A DNA stretch of 64,000 bases from Cannabis sativa (GCF_029168945.1 NC_083601.1:69119595-69183594); one strand, 5' to 3'. Counted from the first letter of the stretch, positions 1 to 11,225 are shown. Program-made: numbers and translations. The notes: generated by a model not told the origin, from the sequence alone.

Positions 1-999
1 ACAATCTAAGTTTAGTATATTTTCCTAGTATTAAACTAGAATTAATAATTAAGTTTTCTCTATACTTAATTATTTATTTCTTGAATTTAATACATTTAAT
101 TAAATTGAAAATTTCAATATCTAAGTTGATTTGCATCATGATACTTAAATATTGTTATTTTCATGTTATTTAATTAAAGTTGAAAATTATCTTAAGTTTG
201 AATAATTTTCAAAATATATTTTATTTTATTTTGTTAATCTTTTCACAAAATTTTGATATTGCATTTCTTTAATGCAGAAATTTCGAATTTTATTTGAAAA
301 ATAGATTAAAGTTGAAAATTATTTATTTAATTTTGGACCAACTTAAATCAATAATTTTTTCATTTAATGATTAATTAAAATAAATGAACTAAAATATTAT
401 AATTAGAAATTGAATTAATTATTGTATGAAAGTCTGGATAGTTATTATCTATTTTGCTTGAAGTATTTTTCTAGTGTATTTAATTAAATAGAAAATTGAT
501 ATTTAAATTTATTTTTATTCATGATACTTAAATATTTGAAATTTTTCTTAGATATTTAATTAAATAGGAAAATTATATTTTTTGTTGAAAATTAATTAGC
601 CAACATAAAATTAGAGTAATTTTCCAGGATTTATTTTTATTTTATTTTAAAGCATTTTCGAAAGTAGTATTCTTATACACTTCATTTTTTCGAAATGCAA
701 TATATATTTATAGAAAATTAAATTTGAGTTGTAAATTAATTTAAATTAATTTTGAAACAACTTAAATTGAATAATTTTCTAAATATTTATGGAAATTATT
801 ACTAAGATGGAAATAATTCACGTTATTTTCATATCCATCTAAGTATAATTTATAAATATTAAATTAAAATTTATATTTGGAATTTTTCATTCTAAATTGG
901 AAATTTTAATTAAATAAATATATATTTAAAATAAATTGATTAAAATAAATATTTGAAGAAAATACAACCTTCATTAAATAATGAGCTTTATTATTATAA

Positions 1000-1770
1000 G
1001 GATATTCGATCTCCATTGTTTGTTTTACATAGCTATTGTTCTAGTGAGTAATCCTCCCTAATGGAGGAACGTTCATTAGCAAGTTAGCACCGTTTAATCT
1101 CGAAAGATAAGTAATCTGGTAAGTTTTTTATATAGTTTATGATCACCCTAATGGTGGCGACTGTATAAGACTTGCAAGAATATGAAACAATGGTGGAAGC
1201 TCATAAGATAGAATAGCCTTGACTCTCGCCTAAACGGGACAACGCGGATTCCAATCTTGATCGAAAAAAAGGTTGCTAGAATGTTGATCATTTTAGATGA
1301 GCTGACAACTCTATTCAATGAATGGTAGCTTTGACTCTCGCCTAAACGGGACACTGATATCAGTTTGTTGAAAACCTTGGAAATTATTTAGGATTGTATG
1401 TTTTAGTATTTTCACTTGTCATTCCTACTTGCTATGTGCTTCATAATTTCTGAATTGTGTATGAATTTGTATTGAACCATGTTATTTTCTGTTATTAAAT
1501 TGTAGTTTAATTTCGAATCTTTATTGTTGGTCTAACTTGGTTTAATTTTCTAATGAGATAAATCCCTAATGGATTTTGACCATTAGATTAACATAATAGT
1601 GTTAGATCTCGAAAGATAAATATTGTATATACAACATCTAGCTGTTCATCAATTGATGACACCTTAGACTAGTATTTTACAATATGAAACAAGAAGATTA
1701 TATAAATAAGATTACTTTGACTCTCGCTAATCGGAGCATCGTTGGATTCTTATTTAAAACGAAATTATCC
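1000..1770 (+). repeat. Diverged duplication in the D leader
   Basis: Two related units (about 1000-1370 and 1525-1770) each contain a CCTAATGG motif, then CATTAG, then TCTCGAAAGATAA, then a GAAACAA stretch, then TTGACTCTCGC followed by CTAAACGGGAC or CTAATCGGAGC. The TTGACTCTCGC motif occurs three times (near 1218, 1331 and 1713). TCCTCC and GGAGGA (1052-1057, 1063-1068) form a 6-bp hairpin around CTAAT. The same arrangement recurs in A, B and C. No protein reading is evident, and the function is unknown. Confidence 0.7.
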
Positions 1771-2155
1771 TAATTCCTCTTAGCTTATTCATTTTGAATT
1801 AGCTCAATGACATATCATTGGATGAATATAAATCATATAAAGTCATTCCATATTTTCTCTTAAGAAATTAAATGATGCATATGATTATATTCCTGAAATT
1901 CTATCCCAAAATGATATAAATCATCAATCTTAGAAATCTCCTACTTGTATAGGCAAATCATAGAGTTAGATTAGTAGTGGTGGTCCAAGAAAGAATTACT
2001 AATTATACAGTTACACTTTCACAAGTGTTTCATAACCATTTTCTATCAATGGATTCAAACTGTATGAGTTTAGTATTCTGTGTCCAGAATCCACTTGCAC
2101 TATTCTAAGAACTCTTTGATGTAACTAAATTTAAGTCATCAAAAGATGCAACCAC

Positions 2156-4032
2156 TGTAGGAAGTTATTTTACAAGGATCTTAGATCTACTCACAAGTAT
2201 GTTGATTTAACAACCTAAATATGAACTTCTAAAACGATAGGAAATTAAACACATAAGAGTATCAGAAATCTTACAGTGATTGCAGCGGAATATATGTCTC
2301 CTCCCACTCAGATCTCTAACCCTTGATTCCAATCTGTAGCAGAGTATAATCAAGATCTGAGCCCGATAGTCCTTCTTTGTTATTTCTGAATTCTACACAG
2401 CCTTCCTCACTATGATTGAGGTATTACTTGATGTGTGTGGGCACTACTCTAGCACTTATACTTTTCAAAACAGTGAAGGAAGAGAGAAAGAGAGGGTGGC
2501 GGCTCAGAGAGAATTTTCTGAGAGAAAATTCTTTCAGAATAATACTGTGAAAAGGTTGTACAGTTGTGTGTAACTCTGAAGCCTTTGCCTTCTATTTATA
2601 GAAGACACCAAGGGCTATGATTGAAATTTGGAATTGAAAAAATCAAAGAGAAAAGGAAGCTAAGTGGCCGGCCTAGGCATTGTGGAAACAAGGCTTGCCA
2701 CTTTTCCAACTTTCCTTTTCCTATACTGATAGTTTCCTGTTTTGTCAAAAACTGCCAATTCCATTATTCAACCACATAAATGATAAATCTAATTATTTAA
2801 TAATTAAAATTAATTATCAAATAATATATTATCATTTATTTTATTAATAATGAAACTAATTAAAGTTTCCTAATTAATAAATGTGCCCTTCAAAATCTCT
2901 ATTTACTGTTTTGCCCTTAATAAGTGATAAATTCTCAAATAGACAAGTCTATCTTGAGAATTTTTAATTGATTAATTAAAATCAATTAAATGAGTCTTAC
3001 AAGTAATATCATCTCAACTAGTGAGGGGACCATGGGTCTATATATCCGAGCTTCCAATAAGCAAATCTAGAATTTACCACTTAAATTCACTGACTTATTA
3101 ATTCTTCGTTGAATCCACACATAGAACTCAGAATTGCACTCTCAGTATATAAAATGCTCTATATGTTCCACCATATAGACGCATTATTAGTTATCCATTG
3201 TTATAATCCTAATGTGATCAATGATCCTCTATATGGATGATTTACACTGTAAAGGGACTAAATTACCGTAACACCCTACAATGTATTTTATCCTTAAAAC
3301 ACTTAACCCTGTATAAATGATATTTCAACTAAGTGAAATGAGTACTCAATCATTTATCTCGTTTGGTTAAGCTCGAAGGAAATCACCCTTTTCTTACTAT
3401 TCGCCAGATAGAAGCTATAGATTCCATATTTATGTTAGCGCTCCCACTCAATCGCACTACCGTGTTCCCAAAATGTATGTATTGCCCAGACTAAAGATTA
3501 GGCTTAACTAACAAATCAAAGAACACGAATAATACTCTTAAAATTGAGCCTAACCATATCAGGATTTCGATCATGTGATCTAGGATCAACTTATGATATT
3601 GAATTGAATAGATGTTTACGGTAAGTTTCAAAATCTAATTCAAAGTTCAATATCGGTCCATTCCAATGCATACTCCATGCATCCAACCTGAGCTTTACTT
3701 TAACCTATGTTCTTCAAAGAACATAACATTTCTCCAAATGTAAGTAAACTCTCTTGTAGATTGTCATATCAGTGAAACCCAGTGTTCTGATAAATCTAGG
3801 AATACTTTATTCACATAGTCATGTTTATTTTCCACTGTGTTGACAACACAATAAACATGATCAAGTATGTGAAAAGGGGTTTGGATGAATTTATAAATCA
3901 AACAGACAAGCAATTGATTAAGTGAACCAAAACATACACAAGTTAATGAAAAATTACTTCTGTTACTTTATTAATATTGAATAATCTGGATTACATTGAA
4001 ACAGAGTTTTATTTAGGGCATAAAACCCAACA
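2156..4032 (-). mobile_element. Solo LTR (Copia-type, A/B/C/D family), minus orientation
   Basis: A complete 1,877-bp LTR of the same family as its host element D. In plus-strand reading it starts TGTAGGAAGTTATTTTACAAGG and ends GGGCATAAAACCCAACA, the reverse complement of the A/B LTR. It is flanked by a perfect 5-bp target site duplication ACCAC (2151-2155 and 4033-4037). The empty site is visible in B near 39420. No internal sequence is attached, so the insertion collapsed by LTR-LTR recombination. CTATTTATA at 2592-2600 is the family TATA box on the minus strand. Confidence 0.92.
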
Positions 4033-4049
4033 ACCACATATTTTATAAA

Positions 4050-5578
4050 TCTATGGCATTTGTATCTTGTTCATAGTGGTTTTGACAAGATCATTCTCTG
4101 CAAAGAGTTAATATGCCTATATCCACTGAAAGTAAGTTAATTCGCAGATGGATATACATTCAGGGGTGGATATGAGTTTTCATTGTATTCTTAAAACGAT
4201 CTTTCTAGGTTTTACCTTATGCAAAAGAAATTTGAAATGTTTGAAAAAATTTCATGAATTTCTAGCAATGGTAAGTGGTAAAAGATCTTGCGAACTGATA
4301 GGGGTGGAGAAAAGTTAGTAGATATGCAGTTCAAAGATCATTAATTTGATTTTGAATTATATCCAAACTTACCTCCCCAGAAATTCGACTTGCATATTGA
4401 TGATTAGTTACTAGTCGTTGCCTAAATCCTTCTATGGTAATAAAATTTCAGAATGATGCAATGGTTGTATACTTAATGTAAATCATTACTAGATTCATGG
4501 ATGACCTAATCGAAATCTTAAGAAAAGCTAGAACTGCTAACCCTGGTTTGCATGTTTGTTAGCTATTCTAAGTGATTAGGGGTGGAGCATCCCATAGTCA
4601 TTAGATAAGAAAGTGTTTGTTTAAAAAAATACTACTTTTCTAAGAAAATGACTAAGTCTGAAAACAAAGTAGCAAATAAAGGAGATAATTTTTTCTTGAT
4701 TCCATAAGTGTTCTATCATCTTATTCGTTACAAGATGATCCCACTGCCTCTGTTGTCTTAACACAACCAAAGAGGTCAATACCATTTAGTTTTCTTAGAC
4801 ATAATTCACGGTACCTTGTCGTAGTGGGAGAGTTTCAAGGAACTTTACCTTCTCATGACTTGGAAGATACTAGTGATTAAAATCCATTGTGAGTTTAAAC
4901 AAGTAATGGATTGTCAAGATAAGAAACTAAGAAGAAAGCCAATAGAACTATGGTTTGATCCATTCACATGGAGTAACCTAAAGTTTTCTGTTACAAGGAC
5001 ATGAAAGGAAATTTTCGTTCATAAGTCTATCTAATCGACTTAACAAAACTTCCTGTTCCTAGTATTATAGGTTTGAGTTTATCTAAACCTATGGCTTGTG
5101 GTATACCTGGTAATTACTTACTCTAATGCAAGCATAAGATGCTAAAGCATTTTCTCTCCAATGGCAATCTATAGAAGCTTCAGAACTTCTTAGATATAGA
5201 TTTTATTGATCTAAGGAAAAGTCTCAACTATTCAGAGAAGATAAAGCCATGGAAGAATTTCTTAAATCAACAGTGAGAGGTCTCAGATATGCTTTTGTAT
5301 GCCTTAGACCAGACACCTGTTGTTGAGTGGGAGTAATGAGTAAGTATAAGATTAATCCAGGAGAGGAACATTGGAAGACAATCAAGTAAATTTTAAGATT
5401 AAGAAGAGGAACTATATGTTAGTCGATAAGGGTGTGTTTTTGAAACTCTTAAACTACACCACATCAGATTTCGAGACTTTCCTGTGTGCTAGAAAGTCTG
5501 CTGATAAGATGGTGATTACTCTGGGGGTGGAGTAGTGATTTTGGAGAAGTGTAAAAACATATCTGAAATCTCTTAGTA
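4050..5578 (+). pseudogene. Decayed copia pol of element D
   Basis: Short relics line up in copia pol order. At 4053-4073 the bases read WHLHLVH, resembling the GAG-pre-integrase WH-LGH motif. At 4281-4311 a reading like K-LRTDRGGE matches the integrase core stretch around the second catalytic Asp, but frames are broken. Near 4610-4640 a KVFVS-like stretch resembles the segment that follows the copia integrase. At 5277-5450 fragments read like copia RNase H: RGLRYA-VCLRPD, then PGEEHW, then an LRRGT-like segment. Stops and frameshifts are dense throughout and the RT active site (YVDD) is not visible. The C-terminal part of RNase H and the 3' end are missing because the copy is truncated at about 5578. 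Confidence 0.65.
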
Positions 5579-6530
5579 TTCTAGTTGATAATAAAAGAAA
5601 TAACCCTTAAATAGTAGAGATTTTTTCTATTTTGCGTTAATACTACTAAAAGTAAACTTTTATACCATCATTAGAAAAATATTAAATATTTATACTTCTT
5701 ACATATTTCAAAAATACTATCTATAAAAAAATTTATTTACAACATTACAGTTGAAAGAAAATCCAGATGCGCATAAAAAAATGAGCTACACATGTGAATA
5801 TATAAAGGCAAGTGAGACTCACACGCGGATGAGGAAAAAAATCATCAAAGTTGGCAGACGCATGCAACAGTAGTGTCAGAACTTGTCACTAGCCCCCACG
5901 TGACAAACCTAACTTTTAAAATACAAATCAATTAGTATCATCATATTAAGTCAACACAAAAAAAAAAAAAAAACTTATAAATAAGGCAACAACAACCTCA
6001 AAAAATTGAAGAAACATAATAATAATAATATTGTCTTAAAAAAAATTTAAATTTTTTAGAATAAGTAAAAAAAAATTATGAAACATAATACTAAATATAT
6101 ATACATTAAAAATGAATTGTTAATAAAATATTCGAAAGAAAGACTTTTTTAAAAATAAAATAAAATTGGATAACAAAAAATATGCTCAAATAAAAATTCC
6201 AATGACATGTAAGAAAAATTAGACACTATCAACTCAAAAATATACTTATGAAATTTTTTATTTAAACAAAAACCAATTAAAAAAGAAGTAAGAATTAACT
6301 TTATATTTATTTACTGTAATTTAATTCAAAAAATATAACTATAAGTAATGACTTAAAAACTAAGTATATACTAATTTTTCATTTGGCAAAAATAATAATA
6401 ATAAAAAATCATTACATAACAAATTAAACATCACTAACATACTTTTTCAACTAAAATGAAATTTCCAAACTAATAATAAAAAAATTAATCAGTTAGATAA
6501 ATTAGACTACAATTAAAACATATGCATATG
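5579..6530. other. AT-rich intergenic stretch, no gene seen
   Basis: Very AT-rich with A-runs (for example near 5950-5968) and short TAA/AATA microsatellites. I see no coding region, LTR or RNA gene. It separates the truncated end of D from the LTR of element E. Confidence 0.6.
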
Positions 6531-6776
6531 TGTTATCAAACAATATAGAATAATATAAAATAAATATGAAAAAAAGAAAAAGAAGATGAAGAGAGAAAGA
6601 GAAACTGAATGAGTATTTTTCAATTGTTTATTCTAACGGGGTGAACCCCTATTTATACAAAAATATGACTAAAAGAATGGAAAACTAAATCAATGTAATA
6701 AAGGAAAATACAACTAAGCAATAATGGTGATAATTAATTTGGTAATTTGGACATCCATAAATAATATTTCATAACA
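6531..6776 (-). mobile_element. 3' LTR of small copia element E
   Basis: A 246-bp segment with inverted ends: TGTTATC at 6531 and ATAACA at 6776. Read on the minus strand it starts TGTTATGAAATATTATTT and ends GATAACA. A TATA box (TATAAATAGGGG, minus) lies at about 6648-6657. It is directly preceded on the minus strand by a purine-rich PPT (6777-6787), as expected for a 3' LTR. No 5' LTR was found, so no target site duplication can be checked. Confidence 0.75.
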
Positions 6777-6787
6777 TTCCCCCTTGG
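6777..6787 (-). other. Polypurine tract of element E
   Basis: On the minus strand CCAAGGGGGAA abuts the start of the LTR (TGTTATG). This is the plus-strand DNA primer site of an LTR retrotransposon. Confidence 0.75.
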
Positions 6788-6900
6788 ATGTCCATAAGAA
6801 TTGTCTCATTAAAAACCTTGCTGAAAAAAATTGGTCAAAAGAAAAAGAGTACAGTGTAAACTAACTTCCGCTCATTTAGGTATTCATTGAGATCTTCTAA

Positions 6901-7195
6901 TCAACAAATTTTGATCTTGTCTGCCGTCTTCTCAAATATTGATATTGGTAATAACTTTTTGCATAAGTTTGCAAGATTGACACTTGATTGAATATGTTGG
7001 ACACCTATATACATTCTCTTGAAATGTATAAAGAAAAATTTGGTGAAATGTATTTTAATTCTATCTCCTTCAATGGACGCTCCTTTTAATTGAGCGATGC
7101 AAGTAGTATTGACTTCATAGAGAACTGCTTCTGTTGATACATCTTTATTGAGTGTCATCCATATGTTTCCTGAATATGTTATGTCAATGATGTTA
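6901..7195 (-). pseudogene. Ty1/copia RNase H, C-terminal fragment (element E)
   Basis: An 85-residue open stretch (6901-7158) plus about 12 decayed codons upstream give the end of a copia RNase H domain. The reading includes VLYEVNTTCIAQLKG, then KFFF, then a VQHIQSSVNLANL segment and a final FEKTADKIKIC. These correspond to the family's Asp-Asn-x-x-Cys-Ile-Ala and 'SS-N-AD' motifs; here the catalytic-type Asp of YEDN is Val and Asp of NLAD is Asn. HIQETYG just upstream (about 7175-7195) is in a broken frame. RT and integrase are not recognisable further upstream. The small LTR (6531-6776) is 3' of it on the same strand, so it belongs to E. Confidence 0.8.
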
Positions 7196-7249
7196 CTCTC
7201 ACATATTCTCTACTTGTTTCATAAAATGCAAGTATGTTAACATTATTTA

Positions 7250-7425
7250 AAGTTGCCTCGTTAAAAATCTTGTCAAGAAAATCCAGTGGGACAAAACTTG
7301 AGCTAAGGAAAAAAGAGTGCAATATATACTTCATATTCATAACTATTTACAAGTTACCTCGTTAAAAGCCTTGCCAAGAAAACGCAGTGGGACATAACCT
7401 GAACTAAGGAAAAACGAGTACAACA
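7250..7425 (-). repeat. Two tandem copies of a copia 3' UTR-like motif
   Basis: About 75-bp units begin near 7250 (AGTTGCCTCGTTAAAAATC) and near 7350 (AAGTTACCTCGTTAAAAGCC). Each continues with AAGAAAA-CAGTGGGACA and ends in a GGAAAAA-GAGT-CAA stretch. A third, more decayed copy (about 6805-6855) lies between the E LTR and its RNase H. A motif of this kind is typical of the 3' untranslated region of plant copia elements. Finding two copies upstream of RNase H implies rearrangement or a second element remnant. Confidence 0.55.
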
Positions 7426-8758
7426 TGAATATATCTCCCCATCACTTATAAAATATCACCGTATATTATCTATGATCATATGTTTTCTATAACTCTTCTA
7501 GAGTATGTGTGGACTTCTAAATTATAGATGAGGGGTTCGTGGAACATTAATATTTATCCAACTAATTGTATCATTCATGTGTGTATGCAACTTTGTTCAT
7601 ACTAAAATTTAAAATTTCAAGTAGATATGAATATAACACGTTAATGATAATATAAATTTTCATTTATGACAATGATGGTACTCTAAGACCATATATTTGT
7701 TCCATCCTGTTGTATGATCTTAATTTCCATATCAAACGATCATATATCTGTAATTCTTGATGCATAGAAAGTACTTAAGAACTTCTATACTAATGATCAA
7801 ACTTTATACATTTAATATATCTCAATATACAAAAGGAATAAAAGTTTGTTCTTTAATTAATTAACAACTCTTCAAGAGTATCACAACGTATAATATACGA
7901 ATTTATATTGCATAGACAACCATATATATTTTTCAAACAATAATTTACTTACATGTCTTTATTTCATACAAAGATCTTTATGATATAGTGTTCTCGACTT
8001 TGAATTTATATCACTTAAGACATGTATTAAATTCTTTAATTTTTAGATAAGGCTTATTTCAAATTCTTACTATATTAGGAGCTCTTAATAAATAACCTTT
8101 TGTTGAAACATTTGTGTGACACTTATAAACTCTCATAAAATATATTCCTTGCTATCATCAAATCATGATTCTATTTTCTCAATATTTAAGCCTTATTTCA
8201 ATCAATCTCATGTCTATAAGAATTTTGTACAACAACTCATTATGTACAAATACATATATGCAAATTTCTCATTAGAAATATTTATTTGCACACCCTACAG
8301 ATCTTACTTCACTTTATGCGATTAAATATTTCTAATGAGAAATTTTCATATGGAAACATTCAACTTCCATTGTCGATTATTTCTTCCATAATGACATAAC
8401 TTATAGAGATCTCTTTAAATTACATATTTTTTTTAAATATGTTTATCATTTATAGGTACTTATATAGAACCACTACAGGGATTCAATTATGATCAAATAT
8501 GTTATGTCTAACTTCTCTAGGAAGTCTCTTCTAGAGTACCTTTTTTATCACAATTATCATTTATAAATCATCAATACTTTATAACATTCAGGTATCTCCA
8601 TGAGTACCTCTAGATTTAACAACTTCAGGACAAAATATACATTACACAAACGAAGCATAACATTTGAGTGAACTTGAACAACGAATAGTGAGACATCCAT
8701 CTCGCTCTAAGAGGGCATACTCATGATACCTTCACTAATCAACTTCAAACATCTTTCA
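7426..8758. other. AT-rich stretch without recognisable gene
   Basis: Probably decayed transposon sequence. I see no convincing coding region; a 69-codon open stretch at 8116-8325 matches nothing I know. The only distinct structure is a perfect 23-bp inverted repeat (8262-8345), listed separately. Confidence 0.5.
8262..8345. repeat. Perfect 23-bp inverted repeat
   Basis: The left arm (8262-8284) and right arm (8323-8345) are exact reverse complements, separated by 38 bp. The arm core is TTTCTCATTAGAAATATTTA. A transcript could fold into a long hairpin. It may be a MITE end or foldback remnant; function unknown. Confidence 0.85.
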
Positions 8759-8839
8759 ATGAGATTCACTGCTCCGTCGAGTCAGCTCTCTAAGATAGAA
8801 GCTGACATTCAAATGATGTTGACTGCTGAAGTTCATCTT
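8759..8839 (+). pseudogene. RPSA: 40S ribosomal protein SA (RPSA/p40) pseudogene, 5' part
   Basis: From an ATG at 8759, 27 codons read in frame to 8839 and contain QLSKIEADIQMMLTAEVHL, the N-terminal region of plant 40S ribosomal protein SA (uS2 family, a small-subunit ribosomal protein). The reading is cut at the CTT codon by the LTR of element A. It resumes 53 kb away at 61909 with V-TKNC, where the family has GTKNC. The right half holds an in-frame stop, so this copy is dead. I cannot tell whether it is a processed copy or a first exon. No intron is visible across about 65 codons. No promoter was identified. Confidence 0.82.
8835..8839. repeat. Target site duplication of element A, left copy
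   Basis: ATCTT precedes the 5' LTR of A; the right copy after the last LTR is ACCTT (61904-61908), one mismatch. The RPSA reading frame continues across the pair, which supports it. Confidence 0.75.
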
Positions 8840-10726
8840 TGTTGGGTTTTGTGCCCTAAATAAAATCCATTTCAATATAATCAGATTTACTAGTTAATAA
8901 AGATCATAAATAATATTTTATCTTGCATGGTTCACATGATTTATTTCATGATTATATTTAATGTATAAATTCTATTAAGTCCAGAACATATGTATTTGTT
9001 AATGATTACAGTGTTGTCAACACAATGGAATATAATCATGTTTATATGTTCGAAAGTTTAATTCCCTGATTTGTAAGTTCACTGGATTTAGACTGGCCTG
9101 ATAATCAGCGATAGGTATGCTTACACCTTGGATAAGTGTTATGTCCTTTCTAGGGCATTGGCAAAGTTTACCAGTATCGGATGTATGGGGTATACATTGG
9201 AAGAGACCGATATTGAACTTTGATTAGATATGATAAAGTTACCGTAATATCTATTCAATTCAATATCACCTAGTTGATCCTAGATCAAATGATCTTAATC
9301 CTGATATGGTTAGGTTCGATCTCAAGAGTATTATACTTCTTTGATTTGTTAGTTAAGCCTACTTTTGGGTCAGGGTGATACGTACATTTTGGGAACATGG
9401 TAGTGCAATTGAGTGGGAGCGCTAAACATAGATATGGAATCTATAGCTTCTATAGGTATTTAGAAGTGAAACGATGATTTCCTTCGAGCTTGCTAAATAG
9501 AGATAAGTGATAGAACGTTCATTTTAGTGACTATATTATTTGACTAAAATATAATTTATAGGTGGCAATTATTTTAAGGATAAATTACATTGAAAGGGTG
9601 TAACAGTAATTTTATCCCTATGCAATGTAGAACATCTATAAAGGATCATTGATTATTGGGATTATAACAATGGATAACTAATAGCGTATCTATATCGTGG
9701 AACATATAGAGCATTTTGTATGACTGAGAGTGCAATTCTAAGTTTTATGTGTGGATGCAACAAGGAATTAATAAGTCAATGGATTTACTTGGTAAATTCT
9801 TGATCTGCTTATTGGAAGCTCAGTTATATAGGCCCATGGTCCCCATACTAGTTGAGACCATACTGCCTGTAAGGCTCAGTTAGTTGATCTTAGTTAATCA
9901 ATTATAATTCTAAAATTAGACTATGTCTAGTTTATGAATTTTCACTAAGCAAGGGCAAAATTGTGAAGAAAAGAGATTATAGGTTTTATTTATTAATTAA
10001 GAGACTTTATATGTCTAATTAATAAATATATTAAACGACAATATTATTTAATAATTATTTTTAGTTATTAAATAATTAGAATTGGCATGTAAGTGATTAA
10101 ATTAGAAAATTGGCGTTTTTGAGAAAATTGGATGGAAAAATGAGACAATGGCAAAATTGTAAAGTGGGACCCAATCCACATCCTATGGGCGGCAACTTAT
10201 TGTGAATTTTACTATTTATTTTTCTATTATTTTAATGCCAAATAATTCTAACCTAAACCCAGGTGGTTACCTATAAATAGATATTGATGGCTCACACTTA
10301 ATAGTTTTTGATGAGATTTCTTGCCTTCAGGAAAATTGAGCCATCTTACCTATACCATAGCCGAACCTCTTCCTCTCTTTTCGTCTTCATATTATTCAGC
10401 CTTGAGTGATAGAGTGAGTGCCCACACATATCAAGTGGTATCTCAATCATAGTGTGTAAGACTGTGAAGAATCTAATCAACAAGAAGGAGAATCAGACTC
10501 AAGGAAGGAGAGAAAAAGATCCAGGTTCAGATCTTGATAATGCTCTGCTACAGAAAGGAATCGAGGGCTAGAGATCAGAATGTAAGGAGTCATTATATTC
10601 CGCTGCAACCAATGTAAGGTTTCCTAAACTTTATATGTGTTTATTTCATTGTTTTAGAATTCATATTAGGATGTAAATGAAACATACTTGTTAGTAAATC
10701 TAGATCCTGGTAAAATATTTCCAACA
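8840..10726 (+). repeat. 5' LTR of element A
   Basis: 1,887 bp, from TGTTGGGTTTTGTGCCC to ATATTTCCAACA, followed by a tRNA-Met-type PBS. A TATA box, TATAAATAG, is at 10272-10280. The right half closely matches the right half of the LTR at 60017-61903, including the ACACTTAAT-GTTTTTGATGAG stretch after the TATA box, which differs strongly in B's 5' LTR. Confidence 0.93.
10272..10280 (+). promoter_or_regulatory. TATA box in LTR of A
   Basis: CTATAAATAG in the distal third of the LTR. It is conserved at the same place in all LTRs of the family: 34408-34416 and 61449-61457 on plus; 2592-2600, 16811-16819 and 31445-31453 on minus. Confidence 0.75.
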
Positions 10727-10728
10727 AC

Positions 10729-10745
10729 TGGCCTCAGAGTCATGG
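10729..10745 (+). other. Primer binding site of A
   Basis: TGGCCTCAGAGTCATGG, two bases after the LTR. It corresponds to the initiator tRNA-Met 3' end complement TGGTATCAGAGCCATGG (seen in B) with TA to CC and C to T changes. Confidence 0.8.
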
Positions 10746-11004
10746 TAATGATTTACTTTCATGAAATATGAATTAAAACTATGATTTGTGTTGATTTGGA
10801 TGGCTTCATGTGGTTTATGTGTTATTTAATGAATGTATGTGTTGTACAAAATTTTTCCATGAAAAATATTTATTTTTCTATTTCTAGAAATATTTTATTT
10901 GGATTCCTTGTGAAAAATTAAGCAGTTTTGTTTTTTACGAAACTCGATTTCGATAAAAATTGAAAAAGCTATGAAGGTTTGAAAAATTGGATGCATATGG
11001 TGGA

Positions 11005-11225
11005 GATGGGCTCAATCGCACGCACAGAGCACTGGGACAAGGTGCCTCTGCGCGTGCGGACAGGGGACAAAATGCTGTCTGAACTCGCTGACCTTCAGAC
11101 ACCAGCGTGCCTCGCCCATGCTGCAGCCTGCCCGTGTTTGCCGCCCATCTGATGCTGCAAGTTCCCTCTCCCGCGTGCAGAATGGGCTGCTTGCAGCCTG
11201 TTTTGTGGGCAGCTGGGAGATTTGC
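11005..11225 (+). other. GC-rich island after the PBS (A)
   Basis: A strikingly GC-rich block of about 220 bp inside an otherwise AT-rich leader. It contains CGCGTGCAGAAT and the near-palindrome GGCTGCTTGCAGCC (11185-11198). Equivalent islands exist in B and C at the same distance from the PBS. Short open readings here are composition effects. Confidence 0.7.

Larger units (their letters stand above)
1..5578 (+). mobile_element. Copia-type retrotransposon D, internal fragment
   Basis: This is the internal region of the same LTR-retrotransposon family as elements A, B and C. Its first bases align nearly base for base with B from position 37201, and the match continues, interrupted by a solo LTR, to about 5578 (B equivalent about 40765). 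There the similarity stops abruptly, so the element is truncated before its PPT and 3' LTR. Its 5' LTR, PBS and first leader part lie outside the window. Order on the plus strand: AT-rich leader, duplicated leader motif (1000-1770), decayed gag/pol. No open frame of useful length survives. The family assignment is firm; copia (rather than gypsy) rests on pol relics. Confidence 0.85.

Noticed and set aside
10729..10745. tRNA gene at the TGGTATCAGAGC-like sites
   Set aside because: These are short primer binding sites complementary to a tRNA end; no tRNA cloverleaf is present. I found no tRNA or rRNA gene in the window.
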